A DNA stretch of 64,000 nt from Bacillus taeanensis (GTDB taxonomy: Bacteria > Bacillota > Bacilli > Bacillales > UBA6769), in the NCBI RefSeq assembly GCF_003318295.1, contig NZ_QOCW01000019.1:30823-94822 (forward strand). The letters run 5' to 3'. Numbering within the stretch: position 1 is the first letter of the stretch; every line of letters begins with the position of its first letter. Below are positions 17,416 to 25,238 of this stretch, in pieces. The position numbers were made by a program, and so were the translations under genes. The notes under the pieces are model-generated. The model was not told where the DNA came from. It did no database searches and saw only the letters and a program-made list of their open reading frames with translations.

Positions 17416-18351
17416 ATGATGAGTACTGCACCAAAAGGAATTTTTGTCCCGTTAATTACACCATTTCATGATGATGAAAAAATTGATTTTCAATCTTATA
17501 AGGAAGTCATTGATTTTCAAGTTGAAAGCGGCGTTCACGGTCTTCTCGTTGGAGGTACAACAGGAGAATATCATGTGATGTCATTGGAGGAACGCAAAAG
17601 TTTAATTAAGGCCGGCTGCGAATATGCTGCAGGAAGAGTACCTGTTATGGCAGGTGTTGGATGTTCAACTGCTGAGGAAACAATCGAACTTGCTAATTTT
17701 GCTGCGGAATGCGGTGCGAAATGGGGACTTGCTTTACCTCCTTATTATCATAAAACAAGTGAAGAAGGCATTCGTCAATTTTTTAAAGAAGTAGCTGCAA
17801 AATCGAATGTCGGCATTGTTATTTACAATTATCCGGGCGCAACGAACGTAACGATTTCACCTGAAATGATTTATGAGTTAAGTCAGGAAGAAAACATTGT
17901 TAGTGTAAAAGAATCTGCTGATTTTGGTCACTTATGCGAAGTTGTCGCTTTAACGAAGGATGTGGAAAACTTCACTGTCTTTACTGGTGAAGAACACTTT
18001 ATTCTTCCGACTTTCTCTGTTGGAGGACAAGGTGCGTTCGGAATTCTCGTTAACTTGCTTCCTAAAGAACTTGTAGAGCTTTACGAACTAGTCATTGAGA
18101 AAAGCGATGTTGATGCTGCGCGGAAATTGAATCGAAAATTATCAAGTATTTATGGCTTAATGGAGGCGGAAGGTAACCCATATCCAGGTCCGGTAAAAGC
18201 AGGCATGGACTTAATTGGACTGAAAGGCGGAAAAGTGAGAAAGCCTTTAACACAACCTACTGACGAAATGAAAGCACAGCTTAAAGAGGAACTAACAAAG
18301 TTAGGCTATGAATTAAAAGCAGCCGATCAAACGATTAGTTCCGGCGTGTAA
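17416..18351 (+). CDS. DapA-family lyase/dehydratase (4-hydroxy-proline deaminase-like)
   Basis: The 311-residue (beta/alpha)8 protein of the DHDPS/N-acetylneuraminate lyase family has GGTTGEYHVMSLEERK, the Tyr of VIYNYPGATN and the Schiff-base Lys of VSVKESADFG. The ATG follows TAGGAGG. In hydroxyproline catabolism a family member (LhpC type) deaminates 1-pyrroline-4-hydroxy-2-carboxylate to 2-oxoglutarate semialdehyde, and both an amine dehydrogenase and an aldehyde dehydrogenase are adjacent here. True DapA is unlikely because of the context and the GEYHVMS variant. A paralogue at 27380 sits in the second catabolic island. The exact reaction is not proven. Confidence 0.8.
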   Translation: MMSTAPKGIFVPLITPFHDDEKIDFQSYKEVIDFQVESGVHGLLVGGTTGEYHVMSLEERKSLIKAGCEYAAGRVPVMAGVGCSTAEETIELANFAAECGAKWGLALPPYYHKTSEEGIRQFFKEVAAKSNVGIVIYNYPGATNVTISPEMIYELSQEENIVSVKESADFGHLCEVVALTKDVENFTVFTGEEHFILPTFSVGGQGAFGILVNLLPKELVELYELVIEKSDVDAARKLNRKLSSIYGLMEAEGNPYPGPVKAGMDLIGLKGGKVRKPLTQPTDEMKAQLKEELTKLGYELKAADQTISSGV

Positions 18352-18410
18352 ATCATAATTAGTAGATTTATTAGAATGTGAGATTTTTTGATAGAAACAT
18401 ATTGAAAGCA

Positions 18411-18525
18411 GCTGTCTCAAAAGCATAGGGTCAGACCCTCCTCGCCTCATATATAGTATGGTTTTTTATAAAAAGTATCTATATATGATAGGAGTTTAAG
18501 GGGGTCAGACCCTATTGAGACAGCC
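18411..18525. repeat. MITE-like long inverted repeat with GGGTCAGACCC cores
   Basis: Two imperfect arms (18411-18455 and 18480-18525) are inverted copies. They begin GCTGTCTCAA, contain the palindrome AGGGTCAGACCCT or GGGTCAGACCC, and end CATATATAG, with about 25 bp between them. There is no coding capacity. RNA from it would fold into a long hairpin between the DapA-family gene and the racemase-family gene. Similar GGGTCAGACCC repeats are known as dispersed elements in bacteria; no second copy is in this window. Confidence 0.75.
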
Positions 18526-18550
18526 TCAGTTCCATAAGGAGGGGCCGGGG

Positions 18551-19345
18551 TTGAATTCTAAATTTTTAACCAATGAGCGGGAATATGGGTATTTAGGAAG
18601 AGAAAAAGAAAGCTCGATTATTACGATGAAAAAAGGTCAGTATGTAGCAGGATATTCAGTTGGAATTCTATATCTCGATGAATGCTGGTACCCTGTTTTA
18701 CCGGGCAATGTTGCCAATTTATCGACTTATGACTTTCCTGTAAGACTAAAAGTAGTGCCAAATTGCAATCAAGAACGAATTCATGTTGGGGATCCTACAT
18801 TACTAGATGATATTATCAAAGCGACAAAAGAATTTGAAGCAGAAGGAGCACGTGCAATATGCGCGGCATGCGGATTCTTTGGTAACTTCCAAGATAAAGT
18901 AGCAGCAGCTGTTGATATTCCTGTTTATCTTTCAAGCGTTGTTCAAGTACCTTGGATTAAGACAGGCTTAAAACCTAGTCAAAAAATTGGAATGCTGACA
19001 GCAGATGCGCATGGTATTACACCAAACCTATTTAAAAGCTGCGGCATCGATGATCCTAGTATTTGTGTTGTAAGAGACTTAGGTAGATTGCCTGAATTCT
19101 CAGCGATCATTGAGAGCCGAGGATCGTTTGATAACGAAAAGGTAAGACAAGAAGTAGTAGAAGCAGCGGTTAATATGGTGAACGAAAATCCTGATATTGG
19201 CGCAATTTTATTGGAATGCAGTGATTTACCGCCATATGCAGCTGACATTCAACGAGCTGTTAAACTGCCGGTATTTGATTTTATTACGATGATCAAGTGG
19301 GCTCACTTTGCTACGAGCCAAAGACCATATTACGGGTTTATTTAA
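18551..19345 (+). CDS. Asp/Glu/hydantoin racemase-family protein
   Basis: I take the TTG at 18551 as start because AAGGAGG lies 8 nt upstream. The open frame runs back to 18515, but that part lies inside the inverted repeat. The resulting 264-residue protein has the two cysteines expected of cofactor-independent racemases in this superfamily (AICAACGFFGNF and ILLECSDLPPYA), near which substrate protons are exchanged. In the operon it would fit as the racemase or epimerase that feeds a D-amino-acid dehydrogenase. This is the role played by an unrelated proline-racemase-type epimerase in hydroxyproline breakdown. The family is fairly secure and the role is inferred. Confidence 0.75.
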   Translation: MNSKFLTNEREYGYLGREKESSIITMKKGQYVAGYSVGILYLDECWYPVLPGNVANLSTYDFPVRLKVVPNCNQERIHVGDPTLLDDIIKATKEFEAEGARAICAACGFFGNFQDKVAAAVDIPVYLSSVVQVPWIKTGLKPSQKIGMLTADAHGITPNLFKSCGIDDPSICVVRDLGRLPEFSAIIESRGSFDNEKVRQEVVEAAVNMVNENPDIGAILLECSDLPPYAADIQRAVKLPVFDFITMIKWAHFATSQRPYYGFI

Positions 19346-19565
19346 AAAAATAAACATAAAGTAAGTGAAATGTAGCATGTAGACACATAACAATCGGAGT
19401 ATCTCAATTAGTTCCTCTGATGTGCTGCTTTGTACGTATAAGACATCAAGCATTCTCTTCTGCGTAAAAATAGTTGACTGCACATCTATTTTACAAAGAA
19501 TGAATCGCGATGTCTCTTTGCTTTATATAACTGTCACTATTTTAGAAGTATTGGAGGGAATTTCC
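19346..19565. other. 220-bp gap before the [2Fe-2S] subunit genes
   Basis: No gene or clear terminator is visible. TTGACT at about 19473 and TTTATATAA at 19522 could form a weak promoter, so the electron-transfer genes may have their own start. The 18-bp box is not present in its proper register. Confidence 0.3.
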
Positions 19566-19838
19566 ATGAGTGAAAATCAAACCGTCATATGCAGATGTGA
19601 AGAAATCACGTTAAAAGAAATTAAAGAAACGGTTGAGCGCTTTAAATGCTCCTCACGTGAAGTAAAGCTCAGAACACGTGCAGGAATGGGTCCATGCGGG
19701 GGCCGTACATGCCGCTGTATGATTGATCGGATTGTAGAACAATTAGGCGGACCTTCGATTTCAAACGAAGTATCACTGAGCTATCGTCCTCCTGTACGAC
19801 CTGTTTCATTTGGAGTCTTAGGAGGAGAAGCGAAATGA
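19566..19838 (+). CDS. BFD-like [2Fe-2S] small subunit of the amine dehydrogenase
   Basis: The 90-residue protein starts after GGAGGG. Four cysteines in the BFD arrangement (ICRCEE near residue 10 and MGPCGGRTCRCM near 45-55) would hold a [2Fe-2S] cluster. In HcnB and OoxA proteins this domain is normally fused to the C-terminus of the FAD subunit; here it is a separate gene. It overlaps the next gene by four bases. It is probably the gamma subunit that passes electrons within a multi-subunit amino-acid or opine dehydrogenase. Confidence 0.82.
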   Translation: MSENQTVICRCEEITLKEIKETVERFKCSSREVKLRTRAGMGPCGGRTCRCMIDRIVEQLGGPSISNEVSLSYRPPVRPVSFGVLGGEAK

Positions 19839-20170
19839 ATTCAATGAGAGTGAATCATCATCCTGTTCTAGGCGATCTCAAAGAACAAAAGAAGGTTACG
19901 ATTTACTTTGACGACAAACAATATGCAGCTTATAAAGGAGATACAATTGCCTCTGCCTTGCTTGCGTGCGGAGTTCGGACTCTTCGTCATCATGAGGACA
20001 AGGAGACTCCGCGTGGTATTTATTGCAATATTGGGCATTGCTTTGAATGTCGGGTAACAGTAAATGGCAAAAATACAGTTCGTGCTTGCTTAACTCCAGT
20101 AGAAAATAATATGAGAGTTGAATCAGGTAGATCTCTTGCTGAAACTGCTCTACAAGGAGGTAAATTATGA
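19835..20170 (+). CDS. [2Fe-2S] ferredoxin-like subunit (SoxA-N/HcnA-like)
   Basis: The 111-residue protein has a plant-type ferredoxin fold region. The motif GDTIASALLACGVRTLRHHED leads into the cluster cysteines of CNIGHCFECRVTV and VRACLTPV. It matches the HcnA/SoxA N-terminal family, which pairs with FAD subunits of sarcosine-oxidase- or opine-oxidase-like enzymes. Translational coupling is clear, with ATGA overlaps at both ends. It serves electron transfer inside the complex, not as a free ferredoxin. Confidence 0.83.
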   Translation: MNSMRVNHHPVLGDLKEQKKVTIYFDDKQYAAYKGDTIASALLACGVRTLRHHEDKETPRGIYCNIGHCFECRVTVNGKNTVRACLTPVENNMRVESGRSLAETALQGGKL

Positions 20171-21378
20171 TCGATCTTGTCATTGTAGGTGCGGGACCAG
20201 CTGGGTTAGGCGCAGCAATTGCGGCTGCTGAAAATGGATTAGAAGTGTGTATACTAGATGAGTTTGTAAAACCTGGCGGGCGTTTATTAGGACAGCTTCA
20301 CGAAGAGCCTGATGGCAAGTGGGTGAATGGTATTGCTGAAGCACAAAAGCTTTATAATCGTGCGGTCGAGCTTGGAGTCGATATTCAATGCGGCGTTTCT
20401 GTATATGATCTCATTGAATTGGACAATGGTTGGTGTGTTTATACGACCAATCAAGCAATTGAGTCTAAATGTCTTTTACTTGCGACAGGAGCATCGGAAA
20501 CAGCTATTCCGATTCCGGGATGGACTCTTCCGGGCGCGATGTCAATTGGCGCAGCGCAGGTAATGGGGAATGTGCATCGTGTAAAACCGGGAGAAAAAGG
20601 AATTATTATCGGTGTAAATGTCCTTTCTGTGGCAATTGCGAGAGAACTGCAGTTATGCGGCGTTCACATTGAAAGTATCTTACTGCCGCAGCCAAGCCTT
20701 ATTTCAGGAAATGCTTCAAATCCGGAGAAAATGATGGAATCCCTGCTGAGGTTATCTCATCTCGCTCCTTCACCTTTAATTCGCTTTGGTGGAAAGTGGG
20801 TGAGTCCAAAACTTGGTGCACGTTTGTATCCGAAAAATGGCTTTAAAATGTGGGGTATTCCGATTCAACTGCGCAAAACAGCGCTTGAAATCGTTGGGGA
20901 AAATCAAGTAGAAGGCGTTCGAATTGCTGACATTTCAGCAGCTGGGGAAGTTGCAGCGGGAACGGAAAAAACAATATCTGCTGATTTTGTTTGTATTGCG
21001 GGCGGTCTTACACCGATGTCCGAACTTGCGGCAGTTGCCGGCTGTTCTTTCTGTTATGTTCCTGAACTTGGTGGACATGTTCCTCTTCATAATGAATATA
21101 TGCAAACGAATCTTAAAGGGTTATATGTCGCAGGCAATATTACAGGAGTTGAAAGCGCTAAAGTAGCGAAAACTCAAGGAACGGTAGCTGGACTTTCGGC
21201 TGCACGTGAATTGAACGCGCTAATGAGCAGTGCTAACGAAAAAATTAATACAGCAATTGCGGAAGTTATTGAAACAAGACGCAAAGCACTTATTCAATTT
21301 CAGCCTGGCATTGAAGAAGCACGTACATTCCTTCATACTAGATATTATGAATCTGAAGGGGAAATGATCTCGGTTTAA
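20167..21378 (+). CDS. FAD/NAD(P)-binding dehydrogenase alpha subunit (OoxA/HcnB-like)
   Basis: This 403-residue two-dinucleotide-binding flavoprotein has LVIVGAGPAGLGAAIAAAE at the N-terminus, a second nucleotide motif (KGIIIGVNVLSVAIARELQ, degenerate for NAD) around residue 140, and a C-terminal LKGLYVAGNITGVE FAD contact. It resembles the large subunit of opine oxidase, hydrogen cyanide synthase and D-hydroxyproline dehydrogenase, but lacks the C-terminal BFD domain, which is supplied by the gene two upstream. Together with the DAO-fold subunit at 16172 the full complex would be FAD2-[2Fe-2S]2. A terminator follows at 21456. Confidence 0.85.
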   Translation: MIDLVIVGAGPAGLGAAIAAAENGLEVCILDEFVKPGGRLLGQLHEEPDGKWVNGIAEAQKLYNRAVELGVDIQCGVSVYDLIELDNGWCVYTTNQAIESKCLLLATGASETAIPIPGWTLPGAMSIGAAQVMGNVHRVKPGEKGIIIGVNVLSVAIARELQLCGVHIESILLPQPSLISGNASNPEKMMESLLRLSHLAPSPLIRFGGKWVSPKLGARLYPKNGFKMWGIPIQLRKTALEIVGENQVEGVRIADISAAGEVAAGTEKTISADFVCIAGGLTPMSELAAVAGCSFCYVPELGGHVPLHNEYMQTNLKGLYVAGNITGVESAKVAKTQGTVAGLSAARELNALMSSANEKINTAIAEVIETRRKALIQFQPGIEEARTFLHTRYYESEGEMISV

Positions 21379-21455
21379 TGATTAATCGTATTTTCTTCGT
21401 CTGTTCGTCTTTTACTGAATATAAGTATTATTTGTTTATACAAAAATGTTAACTT

Positions 21456-21490
21456 CCCGTATTAGAGATCGAACTAATGCGGGCATTTTT
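21456..21490 (+). terminator. Terminator of the FAD/[2Fe-2S] operon
   Basis: The stem CCCGTATTAG / CTAATGCGGG with an 8-nt loop is followed by CATTTTT. Confidence 0.8.
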
Positions 21491-21558
21491 CGTTTACTTA
21501 TGCAGAAGATTATTTTTATTAAGTGCCAAGACGCAAATTATACATGGAGGTTATATTA

Positions 21559-22092
21559 ATGAAAGTTTTAGTAATTGCAGCACATCCAAATATTGAAAAC
21601 TCAACTGTAAATAGAACATGGATTGAAGAATTAAGGAAGCATCCGGAGATCACGGTTCATGAACTGTATAAGCAGTATCCCGATGAAAAAATTGATGTTG
21701 AAAGAGAGCAAAAATTATGTGAAGAGCACGATAGGATCGTGTGGCAGTTTCCGTTTTATTGGTACAGCTCTCCGCCGCTTCTTAAAAAATGGCAGGATAA
21801 AGTACTCACTCATGGCTGGGCTTACGGATCAAACGGAAATAAACTGCATCATAAAGAGCTCATTTTAGCGGTAACAACGGGAAGTGCAAAAGAAAGATAC
21901 CAAGCAGGCGGCCGTAATCAATATTCGCTGAGTGAACTTTTAAAGCCGTTCCAAGCAACGAGTAATTTAATAGGAACGAGATTTTTACCAGCTTTTATTT
22001 TCAATGGAACGTATACGGCAATGGAAGATGAAATAAAAGAAAGTGCCGAAGCATATGTGAATTATATTCTTGCCAAAGATATTTTTGAGTAA
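21559..22092 (+). CDS. Flavodoxin-fold NAD(P)H oxidoreductase (KefF/YwrO-like)
   Basis: This protein of about 177 residues uses the ATG at 21559 after GGAGG; the longer frame from 21523 has no ribosome site. It begins with the flavodoxin-fold strand and FMN phosphate loop (VLVIAAHPNIENSTVNR) and has QFPFYWYSSPPLLKKWQDKV and AVTTGSAKERYQAGGRN, typical of NAD(P)H dehydrogenase (quinone) proteins of the KefF/MdaB/YwrO group. It probably reduces quinones or nitro-compounds with FMN and protects against reactive electrophiles. It has its own terminator. The link to the amino-acid island is by position only. Confidence 0.85.
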   Translation: MKVLVIAAHPNIENSTVNRTWIEELRKHPEITVHELYKQYPDEKIDVEREQKLCEEHDRIVWQFPFYWYSSPPLLKKWQDKVLTHGWAYGSNGNKLHHKELILAVTTGSAKERYQAGGRNQYSLSELLKPFQATSNLIGTRFLPAFIFNGTYTAMEDEIKESAEAYVNYILAKDIFE

Positions 22093-22132
22093 GCAGATTG
22101 ATAGTTAACTATTCACCTTAATTTGTAGACAG

Positions 22133-22170
22133 CGGATGTTTTCTAATCTTTAGGAGACATTCGTTTTTTA
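22133..22170 (+). terminator. Terminator after the NAD(P)H oxidoreductase
   Basis: CGGATGT and ACATTCG pair (one G-U) around a loop that can extend the stem, followed by TTTTTT. Confidence 0.6.
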
Positions 22171-22237
22171 ATTTGAGGAAAAAATTAACCATTGTAAAAT
22201 GCGTGCCCGTAATGTCGTATGAAATTAAGTAAGTATT

Positions 22238-22280
22238 TGACAGTATGTCTAATGAAGCGGACTAAACGAAGAATTATACT
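22238..22280 (+). promoter_or_regulatory. PucR-type box with -10: promoter of ald
   Basis: TGACAGTATGTCTAATGA (22238-22255) precedes TATACT at 22275-22280 in the same 37-bp register, which ties alanine dehydrogenase to the island's regulon. Confidence 0.65.
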
Positions 22281-22388
22281 TAACATACAATCCTAACCGT
22301 CATTACAAGCAATGTTTATTTAAAAGGTTGGAGAAATGGATTTCAGGATAAGAAACTAGAAACTAACTACCTTTAGGAGGGAATTTAA

Positions 22389-23522
22389 ATGATTATCGGA
22401 GTACCAAAAGAGATTAAAAATAATGAAAACCGTGTTGCACTTACACCAGCTGGGTTACTATCTTTTGTCAATGCAGGTCATAAAGTATTAGTGGAGAAAG
22501 ATGCTGGTGTTGGAAGTGGTTTTACAAACGAAGATTATGCGAATGCCGGGGCAGAGATTATTGATGCTGCTGAGGATGTATGGGCTCAAGCTGAAATGAT
22601 TATGAAAGTAAAAGAGCCTCTTTCAAGCGAGTATGGTTATTTCCGTGAAGGCTTAATTTTATTCACGTACTTACACTTAGCTGCTGAGCCTGCCTTAGCT
22701 CAAGCTCTTAAAGAAAAAGGCGTCATCGCGATTGCTTATGAAACAGTTGAGGCAAATCGCACGCTTCCACTTCTGACACCGATGAGTGAGGTAGCAGGTC
22801 GTATGGCTGCACAAATTGGTTCGCAATTTTTACAAAAAGCACATGGGGGTAAAGGAATCCTTCTTGCCGGTGTTCCAGGAGTTAGCCGCGGTAAAGTAAC
22901 GATTATTGGCGGCGGTGTAGTAGGCACAAATGCAACGAAAATGGCAATTGGTTTAGGTGCTGATGTGACGATCATTGACTTAAGTGCGGATCGCTTACGT
23001 CAATTAGACGATATCTTCGGTAACCAAATTAACACGTTAATGTCGAACCCGCTTAACATTGCAAGAGCTGTATCAGAAGCTGATCTTTTAATTGGCGCGG
23101 TATTAATTCCGGGAGCAAAAGCGCCTAAGCTCGTAACAGAAGAAATGGTAAAAGCGATGAAGCCTGGTTCTGTTGTTGTAGATGTTGCGATCGACCAAGG
23201 TGGAATTGTTGAAACTGTGGATCATATTACAACACATGATAACCCAACCTATGAAAAACACGGTGTTGTTCATTACGCAGTCGCAAATATGCCTGGAGCG
23301 GTTCCAAGAACATCGACAATCGCCTTAACAAATGTAACAGTTCCTTATGCATTACAAATCGCCAACAAAGGTGTACACAAAGCAATCTCCGAAAATGAAT
23401 CTTTAAAACTTGGATTAAATGCAGCAAACGGTGAAATCACATATGAAGCTGTCGCAAAAGATCTTGGTTATACCTTTGTCGCACCGGAAAAGGTTTTTGA
23501 AAAAGAACTTGCGAGTGTTTAA
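22389..23522 (+). CDS. ald: L-alanine dehydrogenase
   Basis: The 377-residue protein starts [20 protein letters not shown], the classic alanine dehydrogenase N-terminus, and has the NAD motif [17 protein letters not shown] at about residue 170 and [16 protein letters not shown] further on. It oxidises L-alanine to pyruvate and ammonia with NAD. In this setting it would recycle the L-alanine made when the aminotransferase at 11161 uses pyruvate as amino acceptor, closing the cycle. In bacilli Ald also supports sporulation and germination. The ATG follows AGGAGGG and a strong terminator follows the stop. Confidence 0.95.
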   Translation: MIIGVPKEIKNNENRVALTPAGLLSFVNAGHKVLVEKDAGVGSGFTNEDYANAGAEIIDAAEDVWAQAEMIMKVKEPLSSEYGYFREGLILFTYLHLAAEPALAQALKEKGVIAIAYETVEANRTLPLLTPMSEVAGRMAAQIGSQFLQKAHGGKGILLAGVPGVSRGKVTIIGGGVVGTNATKMAIGLGADVTIIDLSADRLRQLDDIFGNQINTLMSNPLNIARAVSEADLLIGAVLIPGAKAPKLVTEEMVKAMKPGSVVVDVAIDQGGIVETVDHITTHDNPTYEKHGVVHYAVANMPGAVPRTSTIALTNVTVPYALQIANKGVHKAISENESLKLGLNAANGEITYEAVAKDLGYTFVAPEKVFEKELASV

Positions 23523-23559
23523 GAAAGGTTAGTATATAGGAAGAAACACGTCAAAAAAT

Positions 23560-23598
23560 AAGCATCTGCCTCTACAATATAGAGGAAGATGCTTTTTT
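23560..23598 (+). terminator. Strong terminator after ald
   Basis: AGCATCTGCCTCTA pairs with TAGAGGAAGATGCT around a 5-nt loop, followed by TTTTTT. It also insulates the convergent BCCT gene. Confidence 0.9.
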
Positions 23599-23660
23599 AA
23601 AATAGGGGGAAGACATTATTTATTCCGCCATCTTCTTTTGTAGGGAAGCATTATTTTCTA

Positions 23661-25238
23661 TCATGCCTCTTTTTTTAGAGCAGCATTATTTCCTTTATCA
23701 GAATCCAAAAGGTGATTCTTTTTCTTCAGCAGATTGCCACCAATGCGGAAGTTTTCAAGGAACAACCACAGCATTGGAATCGTCATCAGCAATCCTCCCA
23801 GATTCAATAGACCCTTAACGGAATCAGAACCTCCAGAAGTCACTAAAAGGTAAGAGACTGTGGTCACAATCATTCCCATTAAAATTTTAATCTTTGTAGG
23901 TGGTTCATCATCAATTTGCTGGTCACGAACACACAGAGTAGCTAGTACAGAGCTCATGGGATCGGCCAGAGTTACAAAGGAAAAGATAACGGTTACGAGG
24001 AAAACTATTTGAATGAAAGTACCGCCGGGCATATTACCAAGAACTTGATAAATTGTAGTCTGCATTCCGAACTCTTGTACAGCAGCCCAGACATCTACTC
24101 CACCAGAAGACTGCACCTTCATAATCATACCGGCAAAAACCCCAATCCAGATGATACAAAAGATAGATGGTACAAGGATGTTAAACAACAAAAATTGGCG
24201 AACAGTTCGCCCTTTTCCCAGGCGAGCCAAAAACATTCCTATAACAGGAGCAAAGATTATAAACGCATTCCAGTAAGTAATCGTCCACTCATTCGACCAC
24301 TGATCCTCGGGCACCATTGTATTATTATAAGTAATCTTGCTCCAGAAATTATCCATGATATTGCCAAAAGCTTCAGTGCTGATTTTACCGATAAACTGGG
24401 CGTCTCCGAAAGTCAACACATATCCCAACAAGAAAAAGAGCAGCATCATGGTGATGGATGAAATTTTCGTCAGTCCCTTAGAGATACCGGTAATACAGGA
24501 GATGATAAAAAATGCACCAACAAAAATCGCGATGAACAACCAGACCATATTCCCTTGTGTTATATGAAATACACTTTCAATACCGGCACCTATCTGAAGA
24601 AGACCAGCACCCATCGAGTTGGAAACTGCACTGGCAAGAGCATAAACAGCAAATACCTGTACCACGGTGGTCAGCCAAAAAATTTTACGATTAAAACTAT
24701 GCTCTACGAGTGAACCAAAGGAAAGACTTTTCTTGGAATTATAAGTAAGCAGAGCGAAGGCGAGACCACATAAAGAATACATGGCGTACTGAACGAACGA
24801 CCAGTTAAACATTGCCTGACTGACTGCGAAAATTGCAGCCTCCCGGGAACCGGCCTCTACACCGGCAGCTGCAGGCGGTGTCATAAAGTGGTAGATTGGC
24901 TCTCCCATAGCCCAGAACAGCAGGCCAACGCCAATGCCTCCACAGATAGTGATGGAAATCCATTGCCAGTTAGTGTACTCCGGCTTTGCATCCTCACCTC
25001 CGATACGAACGTCCCCATACTTAAATATCACGAAACAAATTGCAAAAATAATGGATAACACTGATAAAATATTAATCCACCAACCAAAATTATCTCCTAC
25101 CCAATAAGTAGTATGATTAAGGATCGTACCAAACTCTTCTGTAAAAAACATACCGAAAAGAATTTCTACCGTAAGAATAATTATAGCTGGGATAAATACT
25201 GCCTTATACAGTCTATATGTTTTTTCATTTTTTCTCAT
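23661..25238 (-). CDS. BCCT-family betaine/carnitine/choline transporter
   Basis: The start is taken at 25238 (MRKNEKTYRLYKAVFIP) after GAGGGAG; an in-frame extension to 25400 lacks a ribosome site. The protein of about 525 residues has the BCCT glycine-rich motif GGIGVGLLFWAMGEPIYHF in the third membrane segment and twelve predicted membrane helices. Family members import quaternary-ammonium compounds such as glycine betaine, carnitine, choline or proline betaine with Na+ or H+ or by exchange. The short C-terminal tail lacks the long charged osmosensor of BetP, so a catabolic uptake role is more likely. It converges on ald and heads away from the amine oxidase genes. Confidence 0.9.
   Translation of the reverse strand: MRKNEKTYRLYKAVFIPAIIILTVEILFGMFFTEEFGTILNHTTYWVGDNFGWWINILSVLSIIFAICFVIFKYGDVRIGGEDAKPEYTNWQWISITICGGIGVGLLFWAMGEPIYHFMTPPAAAGVEAGSREAAIFAVSQAMFNWSFVQYAMYSLCGLAFALLTYNSKKSLSFGSLVEHSFNRKIFWLTTVVQVFAVYALASAVSNSMGAGLLQIGAGIESVFHITQGNMVWLFIAIFVGAFFIISCITGISKGLTKISSITMMLLFFLLGYVLTFGDAQFIGKISTEAFGNIMDNFWSKITYNNTMVPEDQWSNEWTITYWNAFIIFAPVIGMFLARLGKGRTVRQFLLFNILVPSIFCIIWIGVFAGMIMKVQSSGGVDVWAAVQEFGMQTTIYQVLGNMPGGTFIQIVFLVTVIFSFVTLADPMSSVLATLCVRDQQIDDEPPTKIKILMGMIVTTVSYLLVTSGGSDSVKGLLNLGGLLMTIPMLWLFLENFRIGGNLLKKKNHLLDSDKGNNAALKKEA

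Noticed and set aside
17416..18351. Calling this gene and the one at 27380 dapA for lysine biosynthesis
   Set aside because: Neither has dap neighbours, both have the GEY(H/S)(V/L)MS variant after GG(T/S)TG, and both stand in catabolic operons.
19489..19533. TTTTACAAAGAATGA before the BFD gene as another PucR-type box
   Set aside because: GTCTAATGA is absent and no -10 lies at the fixed distance.
16172..21378. Reading the FAD/[2Fe-2S] genes as hydrogen cyanide synthase (hcnABC)
   Set aside because: Gene order, the separate BFD gene, and the neighbouring lyase, racemase and ALDH genes fit an amino-acid or opine dehydrogenase better; family similarity alone cannot prove HCN production.
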